Assembly: GCF_030161255.1 (NCBI RefSeq)
Contig: NZ_BSPX01000001.1
Coordinates: 124,001 to 188,000, forward strand
Direction of reading: 5' to 3'
Source: Zoogloea oryzae
GTDB taxonomy: Bacteria; Pseudomonadota; Gammaproteobacteria; Burkholderiales; Rhodocyclaceae
DNA length: 64,000 bases
This document shows, piece after piece, positions 16,445-24,358 of this stretch. The position numbers and the translations under genes are program-made. Under the pieces are notes generated by a model, which ran no database searches, had not been told where the DNA came from, and was given only the letters and a program-made list of their open reading frames with translations. Within the stretch, counting starts at the first letter, position 1. Each line of letters starts with the position of its first letter.

Positions 16445-17925
16445 GGGTCGATCTCGTACTGGAACAGCTCGACAGCCGGGGTCTGGATGTCGAGGCTGAG
16501 AAGCCGCCCCTGGGCGATATAGAGGCGCTGGACGTCGGAAACCAGCATGAAGCGCCGTGCCGAATAGGTGCCCGCAGGCGCCAGGATCGCCTGCTGGCGC
16601 CCCAGGGCCGCCACGGGCGGAAGCACCAGTGCGGGGCGCATGGGGCGTAATTGCTCGGCGTTACGGAAGCCCACCGAAACCGGCTTGGCGGCGTTGCCGA
16701 TGACCTGCAGGCCCAGCTCGATCTGTTCCGGCGTTTCGGCACGAATCCAGCGCACGATGCACAGCGACCAGGGTTCCTCCTCGCTGCGGCGGATGGCAAT
16801 GGCAATGCCCGGAGTCAGATTGTTGGCCGTCCCGGTCACCTGCATCACGGCATAGCCGGTCGGGCTTTCGTTAACGACCATCCATTCGGAGGCGTAGCGG
16901 TTCTGGCGGGCCGTCCCGGGTTCGCGAAGCATCTTCCAGATGGTCTCGAGGCCGCTGCAGACGCTGACGGCGTACTGATTGCGGCGCCGTGCGTGCTCGC
17001 GGTGCGGAGGGGACGCCCAGTATTCGCGAACGCGCCGGAGTAGCGTTGCCGTTGCCGAACGGGACAGGCCGGCGGGAAGGTTGGCGGGCTCGGGGCCTTC
17101 GCCTTCGAGTTGCTCAATCAGCGAAGTGGTGCGACGGGCGAGTTCTTCGGCCGTGAAATAGATGAGGCCGTCGACGGCCGGCGGGTCGCGCCGGTTGATT
17201 GAAACCGGCGGGGCGTCCTGATCGAGATCGATCCACAACCAGCCGTGCCCTGGATCGTTCGGCACCGAGTGCCGGATCGTCACGTACTTGGCGTTGGCCG
17301 AGAGGAATTCGGAAAGCCAGCTGATTTCGGCGCTGGTCAGCCCTTCCGGTTGTGCTGCGACGAAGGCCAGCAGGTATTTGTAGGCCTTGAGGGTTGCGTC
17401 GGGAATGCCGCCTGCCTTGGCGTCGGCGGGTGATTCGGCGCGACTGCCCTGGAAAAAGCCGTGGGCGCGCTGCCAGAACTCGAAAGGCGCACTGTTGCCG
17501 GCCAGGTGGGCGATGGTCAGTTGCTCGCCGAGGATTTCCAGCGCCTTGGCGCTGATGACTTCCGGGTTGCGGCGCATCGTCCGGACGAGCCGGTGCTGCA
17601 CTTCGGCAAGCACTTCGCCATAGCCGGAGGCGACCTTTCCGAGGGCGGCCACGAGCCGGGAGGCGGAGCGGTGGAGGCTGACCGAGAGGGGCAGGGTGGC
17701 GACGGCGAAGCGCTCGCGATGCATCTTGCTGATCGCCAGCGCACGGGTGTGGAGCAGATCGAGACAGCGATGGAACTGGTTGCGGCTGATCTCCGGGCGA
17801 CCGAGATCGTCGAGGTGACGGACGAGGGCCGCCAGCTCAAGGTCTGCATCGGCAGTGAGGTCGGTGGCCAGCCAATCGAGGATCGGGGCCGTGCGGTCGG
17901 ATTTTGGGGAGTCGGCGGCGCTCAT
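16432..17925 (-). CDS. Unknown 497-residue protein with possible PilZ-like C-terminal domain
   Basis: A soluble protein with no signal peptide. Residues 1-240 are mostly helical with no recognised domain. The C-terminal half contains RQNRYASEWMVVNESPTGYA, which resembles the c-di-GMP-binding PilZ pattern R-x-x-x-R then [D/N]-x-S-x-x-G, with one spacing altered (R-x-x-R), followed by PGIAIAIRR and IVRWIRAETPEQIELGLQVI, reminiscent of the PilZ beta-barrel (RWxR...ELGxQ). I therefore call it PilZ-like with low confidence. The ATG at 17925 was taken; a TTG lies two codons upstream. The promoter region is shared with the divergent rpsP operon. Possible alternatives are an unrelated beta-barrel or an unknown family limited to betaproteobacteria. 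Confidence 0.7.
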   Translation of the reverse strand: MSAADSPKSDRTAPILDWLATDLTADADLELAALVRHLDDLGRPEISRNQFHRCLDLLHTRALAISKMHRERFAVATLPLSVSLHRSASRLVAALGKVASGYGEVLAEVQHRLVRTMRRNPEVISAKALEILGEQLTIAHLAGNSAPFEFWQRAHGFFQGSRAESPADAKAGGIPDATLKAYKYLLAFVAAQPEGLTSAEISWLSEFLSANAKYVTIRHSVPNDPGHGWLWIDLDQDAPPVSINRRDPPAVDGLIYFTAEELARRTTSLIEQLEGEGPEPANLPAGLSRSATATLLRRVREYWASPPHREHARRRNQYAVSVCSGLETIWKMLREPGTARQNRYASEWMVVNESPTGYAVMQVTGTANNLTPGIAIAIRRSEEEPWSLCIVRWIRAETPEQIELGLQVIGNAAKPVSVGFRNAEQLRPMRPALVLPPVAALGRQQAILAPAGTYSARRFMLVSDVQRLYIAQGRLLSLDIQTPAVELFQYEIDPYPL

Positions 17926-18072
17926 TGCCAAGGTTTTCTCGTAACCAGCTTGCTATTGTAATTAAGTTACCAGAAACATGTGGCTGGAATCCGCCTGTCT
18001 GCTTGCATTGGGTGCATTCCGCGAATCCGGCTGTCCGATTTGGCAGGGCTGGCGTGCAGGGCCAAGCTTGTC

Positions 18073-18101
18073 TTGCGGTTTTTCGCTAGGTGCCTTAATA
18101 T
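18073..18101 (+). promoter_or_regulatory. Predicted promoter of rpsP-rimM-trmD-rplS
   Basis: TTGCGG (18073-18078) and TAATAT (18096-18101) are 17 nt apart, and the -10 is 38 nt before the rpsP start. Confidence 0.6.
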
Positions 18102-18139
18102 CCAACGTTTTTCCAATTTCCATCGGATCAGGGATAGTC

Positions 18140-18391
18140 ATGGTTGTCATTCGTCTTGCCCGCAGCGGTTCCAAGAAGCGTCCTTTCTACAACATCGTCG
18201 CCGCTGATTCCCGCAATCGCCGCGATGGCCGTTTCATCGAGCGCGTTGGTTTCTACAACCCGGTTGCCTCGGGCGCTGAAAAGGGCCTCGTCGTGAACAC
18301 CGAGCGTCTGGCCTACTGGCAAGGCAACGGTGCTCAGCTTTCCGACACCGTCGCCCGTCTCGTCAAGCAGTCCGCCAAGGCTGCTGCCTGA
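18140..18391 (+). CDS. rpsP: 30S ribosomal protein bS16
   Basis: A small-subunit ribosomal protein needed for 30S assembly. The protein has 83 residues. The start MVVIRLARSGSKKRPFYNIV and the following ADSRNRRDGRFIERVGFYNP are highly conserved bS16 signatures. It is the first gene of the classic rpsP-rimM-trmD-rplS ribosomal operon, with a promoter 38-67 nt upstream; rimM follows after 37 nt. Confidence 0.98.
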   Translation: MVVIRLARSGSKKRPFYNIVAADSRNRRDGRFIERVGFYNPVASGAEKGLVVNTERLAYWQGNGAQLSDTVARLVKQSAKAAA

Positions 18392-18428
18392 GCGTCGGTA
18401 TCAAACCCAGCCTTCTGAGCGTCGATCA

Positions 18429-18932
18429 ATGATTGTATTGGGGCGAATTGTCGCTCCCTTCGGTGTCAAGGGTTGGGTGCGGGTTCATCCTTTCGGGGAT
18501 GATCCGCTGTCATGGAAGAAGATGCCCCAATGGTGGCTCGGTACCGATCCTGATGGTTCGGACTGGGTGCCGTATACGTTGACGGGCTGTAAGGAGCATG
18601 GCAAGGGCGATCTTGTGGCCGCCTTTGCCGAAGTGCCCGACCGCAACGCTTCGGAAGCCGTCGCGGGTTACTACATCGCAGCCCCGCGGGAGGCGATGCC
18701 AAAGCCCGACGAGGATGAGTTCTACTGGGGCGATCTGATCGGCTTGGAAGTGCGCAACGCCGCTGGCGTCGTTCTTGGCAAGGTGACCGGCTTGCTGTCC
18801 ACGGGCGCGCACGATGTGTTGCAGATTCAGGATGGCGATACCGAGCGCCTGATTCCCTTCGTCGCGAGCTATGTCGGCAAGGTGGATGTCCCTGCTGGCG
18901 TGATTTCGGTGGAGTGGGAAGCAGATTGGTGA
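18429..18932 (+). CDS. rimM: Ribosome maturation factor RimM
   Basis: Binds uS19 and assists maturation of the 30S head. The protein has 167 residues with the N-terminal RimM beta-barrel (MIVLGRIVAPFGVKGWVRVHPFGDDPLSW) and the C-terminal PRC-barrel (YWGDLIGLEVRNAAGVVLG, then GAHDVLQIQ and LIPFVASYV). The stop overlaps the trmD start by one base (TGATG). Confidence 0.96.
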   Translation: MIVLGRIVAPFGVKGWVRVHPFGDDPLSWKKMPQWWLGTDPDGSDWVPYTLTGCKEHGKGDLVAAFAEVPDRNASEAVAGYYIAAPREAMPKPDEDEFYWGDLIGLEVRNAAGVVLGKVTGLLSTGAHDVLQIQDGDTERLIPFVASYVGKVDVPAGVISVEWEADW

Positions 18933-19711
18933 TGCCGGCTTCTGGTCGCAGGGCCTTTGACGTCATCACGCTGTTTCCTGAAATGTTTTCGGCGCTGTCC
19001 GGATTCGGGATCACCGGGCGTGCCCGGGAGCGCGGGCTCTACGAGCTCAACTGCTGGAACCCCCGGGATTTTGCCGAAGACCGTTACCGTACCGTGGATG
19101 ATCGCCCTTATGGCGGTGGCCCCGGCATGGTGATGTTGCCCGGTCCGCTCGAGAAGGCGATTGTCGCCGCCAAGGCGCGTCAGCAGGATTCTGTCGGCAG
19201 TGCAGGGCGGGTGATCTACCTGTCGCCCCAGGGGCGTCGGCTGGATCATGGTCGTGTGCTCGAACTCGTGGCGGAGCCGGCGCTGGTGTTGCTGTGCGGT
19301 CGTTATGAAGGTGTTGATCAGCGTTTGATTGAACGCTGCGTCGACGAAGAGATTTCGCTGGGTGACTTCGTGCTTTCGGGCGGGGAGTTGCCGGCAATGG
19401 TTTTGCTCGACTCGATGATCCGGCAATTGCCGGGCGCATTGAACGACGAGGATTCGGCGGTGGAGGATTCCTTCGTCGATGGTTTGCTGGATTGTCCGCA
19501 CTACACCCGCCCGGTGGTCTACGAGGACATGGCGGTGCCAGACGTGCTGCTGTCCGGCAATCACGCCGAGATCCGCCGCTGGCGGCTCCAGCAGTCCCTC
19601 GGCCGCACCGAACAGCGGCGGCCGGATCTGCTGGAAGGGCGTGCGTTGAGCAAGGAAGAATTCCGTCTGCTGGAAGCTTTCCGGCGGGCAGAAGCGAAAC
19701 CGGCGGATTAG
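18932..19711 (+). CDS. trmD: tRNA (guanine37-N1)-methyltransferase
   Basis: Methylates G37 next to the anticodon with S-adenosylmethionine, preventing +1 frameshifts. The protein has 259 residues. The SPOUT knot that binds the cofactor is visible as LLCGRYEGVDQRLIER and GDFVLSGGELPAM. The N-terminal region has FDVITLFPEMF and DDRPYGGGPGMVM, both standard. The ATG at 18932 overlapping the rimM stop was chosen; a GTG six codons upstream is possible but less likely. Confidence 0.97.
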   Translation: MPASGRRAFDVITLFPEMFSALSGFGITGRARERGLYELNCWNPRDFAEDRYRTVDDRPYGGGPGMVMLPGPLEKAIVAAKARQQDSVGSAGRVIYLSPQGRRLDHGRVLELVAEPALVLLCGRYEGVDQRLIERCVDEEISLGDFVLSGGELPAMVLLDSMIRQLPGALNDEDSAVEDSFVDGLLDCPHYTRPVVYEDMAVPDVLLSGNHAEIRRWRLQQSLGRTEQRRPDLLEGRALSKEEFRLLEAFRRAEAKPAD

Positions 19712-19799
19712 TCTTCCGGTTTCATAAAAAAGGCGTGTACCAGGTGGCGACCTGCTCTGCACGAAGGGCCAAAGGCCTCATCATTGATTGGAGTTACGC

Positions 19800-20210
19800 A
19801 TGAACCTCATTCAGCAACTGGAACAAGAAGAAATCACCCGCCTGACCCAGAGCAAGACCGTTCCCGATTTCGCCCCCGGCGACACCGTGATCGTTCAGGT
19901 GAAGGTCAAGGAAGGTAACCGTGAGCGTCTGCAGGCTTACGAAGGCGTCGTCATCGCCAAGCGTAACCGCGGCCTCAATTCCGCTTTCATCGTACGCAAG
20001 ATCTCTTCCGGTGAAGGCGTGGAGCGTACGTTCCAGACCTACTCCCCGCTGGTTGCCAGCATCGAAGTGAAGCGTCGTGGTGACGTGCGTCGTGCCAAGC
20101 TGTACTACCTCCGCAACCGCTCCGGCAAGTCCGCGCGGATCAAGGAAAAGCTCGATCACAAGTCCTTCGCTGCGAAGGCTGCTGCTGCCAAGGCTGCTGC
20201 AGCTGCCTGA
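19800..20210 (+). CDS. rplS: 50S ribosomal protein bL19
   Basis: A large-subunit protein at the 30S-50S interface. The protein has 136 residues. The family block GDTVIVQVKVKEGNRERLQAYEG then VIAKRNRGLNSAFIVRKISSGEGVERTF is intact. The C-terminus ends in a short Ala/Lys-rich tail (AAKAAAAKAAAAA). The ribosome binding site TTGGAG is 6 nt before the ATG. A strong bidirectional terminator follows (20224-20255). Confidence 0.98.
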   Translation: MNLIQQLEQEEITRLTQSKTVPDFAPGDTVIVQVKVKEGNRERLQAYEGVVIAKRNRGLNSAFIVRKISSGEGVERTFQTYSPLVASIEVKRRGDVRRAKLYYLRNRSGKSARIKEKLDHKSFAAKAAAAKAAAAA

Positions 20211-20223
20211 TCTTCAGGGGTAC

Positions 20224-20255
20224 AAAAAAACGGCACCTTCGGGTGCCGTTTTTTT
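20224..20255. terminator. Strong bidirectional intrinsic terminator
   Basis: CGGCACC (20231-20237), loop TTCG, GGTGCCG (20242-20248), flanked by seven A on the left and seven T on the right. It serves both rplS and the convergent folE2. Confidence 0.92.
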
Positions 20256-20291
20256 CGTCCTGCTCCGCCGTTGCCGGCAGAGGAGGGGGTG

Positions 20292-21098
20292 TTACTGCGC
20301 GCGCTTGTCGTGCTCGATGAGCGCGTAGGCCGAGTGATTGTGGATGGATTCGAAATTCTCGGATTCGACCACGTAGGCATCGATGCGGGGCTCGCGATTG
20401 AGGCAGCCGGCCACGTCACGCACCATGTCCTCGACGAACTTGGGGTTGTCGTAGGCGCGCTCGGTGACGTACTTCTCGTCGGGGCGCTTGAGCAGGCCGT
20501 AGAGCTCGCAGGAGGCCTGGCCTTCGACCAGCTGGACGAGTTCCTCGATCCACAGGTGATCGTTGGTGGTGGTGGTGACGGTGACGTGGGAGCGCTGGTT
20601 GTGGGCGCCGTACTCGGAGATCTTCTTCGAGCAGGGGCACAGGCTGGTCACCGGCACGACGATCTTCATCGTGAACTCATAGACGCCGCCTTCGCGGATC
20701 TCGCCGATGAAGGTGACTTCGTAGTCCATCAGGCTCTGCACGCCCGAAACCGGGGCAGCCTTGTTGATGAAGTACGGGAAGGTCATCTCCACGTGGCCGG
20801 TCTCGGCCTCGAGCTTGTGGACCATCTCGCGCAGCATGGGCTCGAAGGATTCGACCGAAATCTCCCGTTCGTGGCTGTTGAGGATCTCCACGAAGCGGGA
20901 CATGTGGGTGCCCTTGAAATTGTGGGGCAGGCCGACGTACATGTTGAACATCGCGATGGTGTGCTGCACGCCGCCGTTCTTGTCCATCACCTTGATGGGG
21001 TGACGGATGGACTTGATGCCCACCTTGTTGATGGCGAGCTGGCGGGAATCCGCGGAGTTCTGAACGTCCGGGATGGCGGTTGGGGTCTGGGTCGTCAT
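20292..21098 (-). CDS. folE2: GTP cyclohydrolase FolE2 (type IB)
   Basis: Converts GTP to 7,8-dihydroneopterin triphosphate, the first step of folate (and queuosine) synthesis. The protein is 268 residues and belongs to the COG1469 type IB family, which does not strictly need zinc and can use other metals. Characteristic segments are GIKSIRHPIKVMD near the start, MSRFVEILN, and the active-site cysteine region VVPVTSLCPCSKKISEYGAHNQRSHV. No folE (type IA) is seen in the window. The gene is monocistronic, with a GGGAA/TTCCC inverted repeat in its 5' leader. In other bacteria folE2 is often under Zur control; I see no recognisable Zur site. Confidence 0.95.
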   Translation of the reverse strand: MTTQTPTAIPDVQNSADSRQLAINKVGIKSIRHPIKVMDKNGGVQHTIAMFNMYVGLPHNFKGTHMSRFVEILNSHEREISVESFEPMLREMVHKLEAETGHVEMTFPYFINKAAPVSGVQSLMDYEVTFIGEIREGGVYEFTMKIVVPVTSLCPCSKKISEYGAHNQRSHVTVTTTTNDHLWIEELVQLVEGQASCELYGLLKRPDEKYVTERAYDNPKFVEDMVRDVAGCLNREPRIDAYVVESENFESIHNHSAYALIEHDKRAQ

Positions 21099-21169
21099 GG
21101 CTGTTCTCTATGGTCTCGCGGGAATCTGTGTTCCCAACGATTTGATCCTATCATTCCCGACAAAAGCAC

Positions 21170-23068
21170 TCAACTATTCGGCTGATAGGCTTCTTCGATG
21201 CGTTTGAGGATGCCCGGCACATCGAGACCGATCTCGGTGAAGAGCTGGGCGTGGTCGCCGTGGTCGATGAAGCGGTCGGGCAGGCCGATCTGCAGCACGC
21301 GGACAGGCAAGCCCGCCTCGTGGAGGACGCGGGTCACCTCGGAGCCAGCGCCGCCGATGGTGGCGTTTTCTTCGAGGGTGACCAGCAGTTCATGCCCGGC
21401 GGCAAGCTGGAGGATGAGCTCGCGGTCGATGGGCTTGACGAAGCGCATGTTGGCCACGGTGGCGTCGATCTCATCGCCCGCCTTGAGGGCGTTGCCGAGC
21501 ATGCTGCCGAAGGCGAGGAGGGCGGTGCGCTTGCCCTGACGGCGGATCTCGCCCTTGCCGATGGGCATCAGGCTCATGTCGGCCATCGGCGTGACGCCCA
21601 GGCCGCTGCCGCGCGGGTAACGCACGGCGGTCGGGCCGTCGTGCATGTATGCGGTGTAGAGCATCTGCCGGCATTCGTTTTCGTCGGCCGGGCAGAAGAT
21701 CGTGAGATTGGGGATGCAGGCCAGGTACGAGAGATCGAACGCGCCGTGGTGGGTGGCGCCGTCGGCGCCGACGAGGCCGGCCCGGTCGATGGCCATCATC
21801 ACCGGCAGGTTCTGCAGGGCCACGTCGTGGATGAACTGGTCGTAGGCGCGCTGCAGGAAGGTGGAGTAGATCGCCACCACCGGCTTGAAGCCTTCGCAGG
21901 CGAGGCCGGCGCCGAAGGTGAGGGCGTGCTGCTCGGCGATCCCCACGTCGTAGTAGCGGTCGGGGTATTCGTGGGCGAAGCGGACCATGCCGGAGCCTTC
22001 GCGCATGGCCGGGGTGATGGCCACCAGGCGCTTGTCGATGGCTGCCATGTCGCACAGCCAGTCGCCGAAGATCTGGGTGTAGGTGAGCTTGCCGCCGCCC
22101 TTGGAATCCTTGCCGGTGGCGATGCCTGCGGTGTGGTCGAACTTGGAGACGCCGTGGTAGAGGATCGGGTCGGCTTCGGCGAGCTTGTAGCCCTGGCCCT
22201 TGCGGGTGATCACGTGCAGGAATTGCGGGCCCTTGAGCGTGCGCAGGTTCTGCAGGGTGGGGAGCAGGGATTCGAGGTCGTGGCCGTCGATGGGGCCGAT
22301 GTAGTTGAAGCCGAACTCTTCGAACATCGTGCCGGGCATCACCATGCCCTTGACGTGCTCTTCGGTGCGGCGGGCGAGCTCGAAGACGGGCGGCGGCAGG
22401 TTTTCGAGGAAGCGCTTGCCGATCTTGCGGGCGCCGTTGTAGATGCGGCCCGACAGCAGCCGCGACAGGTGCTTGTTGAGGGCGCCCACCGGCGGCGAGA
22501 TGGACATCTCGTTGTCGTTGAGGATGACCAGCAGGTTGGTGTCGTGGATGTCGCCGGCGTTGTTGAGGGCCTCGAAGGCCATGCCGGCCGACATGGCGCC
22601 GTCGCCGATCACCGCGATGGCGCGGCGGTCTTCACCGCGCAGGCGGGCCGCTTCGGCCATGCCCAGGGCGGCCGAGATCGAGGTGGACGAGTGGGCGGTG
22701 CCGAAGGTGTCGTAGTCGCTCTCGCAGCGCCGCGGGAAGCCGGAGATGCCCTGGTATTGGCGGAGGCCCGCCATGGCCTCACGGCGGCCGGTGAGCACCT
22801 TGTGGGCGTAGGTCTGATGGCCAACGTCCCACACGATGCGGTCTTCGGGCGTGTTGAAGACGTAGTGCAGGGCGATGGTGAGCTCGACGGTGCCGAGGTT
22901 GGACGACAGGTGTCCGCCGGTACGGGAGACGGAATCAATCAGGAAGTTGCGCAGTTCGTCGGCCAGGACGGGGAGTTCGCTGGCTTCGAGCTTGCGAAGA
23001 TCCGCGGGTGAGGCGATCCGGTCCAGCAGGCTGGCGCGGGGAGAGGCGGGCTGCGTTGCGTGAGGCAT
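21170..23068 (-). CDS. dxs: 1-deoxy-D-xylulose-5-phosphate synthase
   Basis: A ThDP-dependent enzyme for the first step of the MEP isoprenoid pathway (pyruvate plus glyceraldehyde 3-phosphate). The protein has 632 residues, normal for Dxs. The ThDP/Mg motif is IGDGAMSAGMAFEALNNAGD, and HQTYAHKVLTGR near residue 80 holds the conserved catalytic histidine. The transketolase central domain (GIAEQHALTFGAGLACEG) and the C-terminal domain follow. It is the third gene of the minus-strand xseB-ispA-dxs cluster, 46 nt after ispA, so synthesis of the precursor and of farnesyl diphosphate is coupled. Confidence 0.97.
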   Translation of the reverse strand: MPHATQPASPRASLLDRIASPADLRKLEASELPVLADELRNFLIDSVSRTGGHLSSNLGTVELTIALHYVFNTPEDRIVWDVGHQTYAHKVLTGRREAMAGLRQYQGISGFPRRCESDYDTFGTAHSSTSISAALGMAEAARLRGEDRRAIAVIGDGAMSAGMAFEALNNAGDIHDTNLLVILNDNEMSISPPVGALNKHLSRLLSGRIYNGARKIGKRFLENLPPPVFELARRTEEHVKGMVMPGTMFEEFGFNYIGPIDGHDLESLLPTLQNLRTLKGPQFLHVITRKGQGYKLAEADPILYHGVSKFDHTAGIATGKDSKGGGKLTYTQIFGDWLCDMAAIDKRLVAITPAMREGSGMVRFAHEYPDRYYDVGIAEQHALTFGAGLACEGFKPVVAIYSTFLQRAYDQFIHDVALQNLPVMMAIDRAGLVGADGATHHGAFDLSYLACIPNLTIFCPADENECRQMLYTAYMHDGPTAVRYPRGSGLGVTPMADMSLMPIGKGEIRRQGKRTALLAFGSMLGNALKAGDEIDATVANMRFVKPIDRELILQLAAGHELLVTLEENATIGGAGSEVTRVLHEAGLPVRVLQIGLPDRFIDHGDHAQLFTEIGLDVPGILKRIEEAYQPNS

Positions 23069-23114
23069 TCCGGGTTACCGGGTCGTTAATGGGCGAAATT
23101 CGGTTGGCGACGGC

Positions 23115-24008
23115 TCAGAACTGGCGGCGGATGATGAAGCGCGTCAGTTCGGCCAGGCGCTGGCTGCTGTCGCCGAAGGGCGCGAGGCGATCCAGGGCCT
23201 CCTGGCACATCTCTTCGGCGAGTTCGCGGGCGCGGGTGACGCCCAGCAGGCTCACATAGGTCGGCTTGTCGTTGGCGGCGTCCTTGCCGGCGGTCTTGCC
23301 CAGGGTGGCGGTGTCGGCCTCGGCGTCGAGGATGTCGTCCACCACCTGGAACAGCAGGCCGATCACCTTGCCCACATGGTCCAGCGAGGCCATCTGCGCT
23401 TCGTCGAGGCTGCGGCCGCATTGTACACCGAGGTTGATCGAGGCCCGGATCAAGGCGCCCGTCTTGTGGATGTGCATGAACTCGAGTTCGGGCAGCGTGA
23501 GTTGCTGGCCGACCGAGCCCAGGTCGATGGCCTGGCCGCCGCACATGCCGCGGGAGCCGCTGGCCTGGGCGAGCTGGCGGATCATGGCGATCTGGCGTTG
23601 CGGGTCGTCGCACACGGCACCGTCGGCAAGATGCAGGAAGGCCTGCGTCTGCAGGGCGTCGCCCACGAGGAGCGCGGTGGCTTCGTCGTATTCGACGTGA
23701 ACCGTGGGTTTGCCGCGGCGCAGCACGTCGTCGTCCATGCACGGCATGTCGTCATGGACGAGGGAGTAGGCGTGGATCATCTCGATCGCACAGGCTACGC
23801 GGTCGAGGCGCTCGGGCGCGGCGCCGGTAAGCTGGCCGCCGGCGTGCACCAGCAGCGGACGGACCCGCTTGCCGCCGCCGAGAACGGCGTAGCGCATGGC
23901 GTCGTGGAGGCGGGTCGGGGCGATGTCGGCGCCGGGGAGGGCGCGATCAAGGGCGGATTCGGTGCGTTGCTGGATGTCGCCCATCCATTGGCTGAAGGTG
24001 GCGCTCAT
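23115..24008 (-). CDS. ispA: Farnesyl diphosphate synthase (short-chain polyprenyl synthetase)
   Basis: Condenses isopentenyl and allylic diphosphates to farnesyl diphosphate for ubiquinone, undecaprenyl phosphate and other isoprenoids. The protein has 297 residues. The first aspartate-rich motif is DDMPCMDDD with the bacterial DDx4D spacing, the second is DDILD in LLFQVVDDILDAEADT, and GGGKRVRPLLV precedes them. The ATG at 24008 overlaps the xseB stop (ATGA, 24005-24008). The frame continues upstream but only through xseB. Confidence 0.96.
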   Translation of the reverse strand: MSATFSQWMGDIQQRTESALDRALPGADIAPTRLHDAMRYAVLGGGKRVRPLLVHAGGQLTGAAPERLDRVACAIEMIHAYSLVHDDMPCMDDDVLRRGKPTVHVEYDEATALLVGDALQTQAFLHLADGAVCDDPQRQIAMIRQLAQASGSRGMCGGQAIDLGSVGQQLTLPELEFMHIHKTGALIRASINLGVQCGRSLDEAQMASLDHVGKVIGLLFQVVDDILDAEADTATLGKTAGKDAANDKPTYVSLLGVTRARELAEEMCQEALDRLAPFGDSSQRLAELTRFIIRRQF

Positions 24009-24232
24009 GGCTGGGTGTCTTCCGGCGTATTCTCGGTTTCGAGCACCCGGATGGTCTGCTCGGCCTTGGTCAGCTGGGCCTGGCACTGGCGCAGCAGCAC
24101 GGTGCCGCGCTGGTAGGCGGCGAGGGCCTGATCCAGGGGGAGTTGCCCGTTTTCCATGTCCTGGACGATGGTCTCGAGCTCGGCGACGGCCGATTCGAAA
24201 CTGGCGGGCTTGCTTGCGGATGATTTGACCAT
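24005..24232 (-). CDS. xseB: Exodeoxyribonuclease VII small subunit
   Basis: The small subunit of ExoVII, which degrades single-stranded DNA. The protein has 75 residues, the usual size, with the family core SFESAVAELETIVQDMENGQLPLDQALAAYQRG and the helix LLRQCQAQLTKAEQTIRVLE. The ATG at 24232 was chosen; an upstream in-frame TTG (24256) would add eight residues. It is the first gene of the xseB-ispA-dxs operon, a widely conserved order in proteobacteria. Confidence 0.95.
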   Translation of the reverse strand: MVKSSASKPASFESAVAELETIVQDMENGQLPLDQALAAYQRGTVLLRQCQAQLTKAEQTIRVLETENTPEDTQP

Positions 24233-24262
24233 GCTGCCGGAACTGACTGGAGGCAAACCGTA

Positions 24263-24292
24263 AAAATAGCCTATCGCCGGGCTTCAGGTCAA
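24263..24292 (-). promoter_or_regulatory. Predicted promoter of xseB-ispA-dxs
   Basis: On the minus strand TTGACC (24287-24292) is followed after 18 nt by TATTTT (24263-24268). It overlaps the divergent promoter of the Rieske oxygenase gene. Confidence 0.45.
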
Positions 24293-24311
24293 ACGCGTAA
24301 TACTATATAAT
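24283..24311 (+). promoter_or_regulatory. Predicted promoter of the Rieske oxygenase gene
   Basis: A perfect TATAAT (24306-24311) is preceded at 17 nt by TTCAGG (24283-24288, 3 of 6 matches). The start codon is 47 nt downstream. The two -35 elements of the divergent promoters overlap. Confidence 0.55.
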
Positions 24312-24358
24312 GGCGAGCTTTACGTTTCGGGCTTTCGCTTTCGACAAGGGGGTTCGGG

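Noticed and set aside
21251..23011. Long plus-strand frame opposite dxs
   Set aside because: Antisense to a complete Dxs; no family features.
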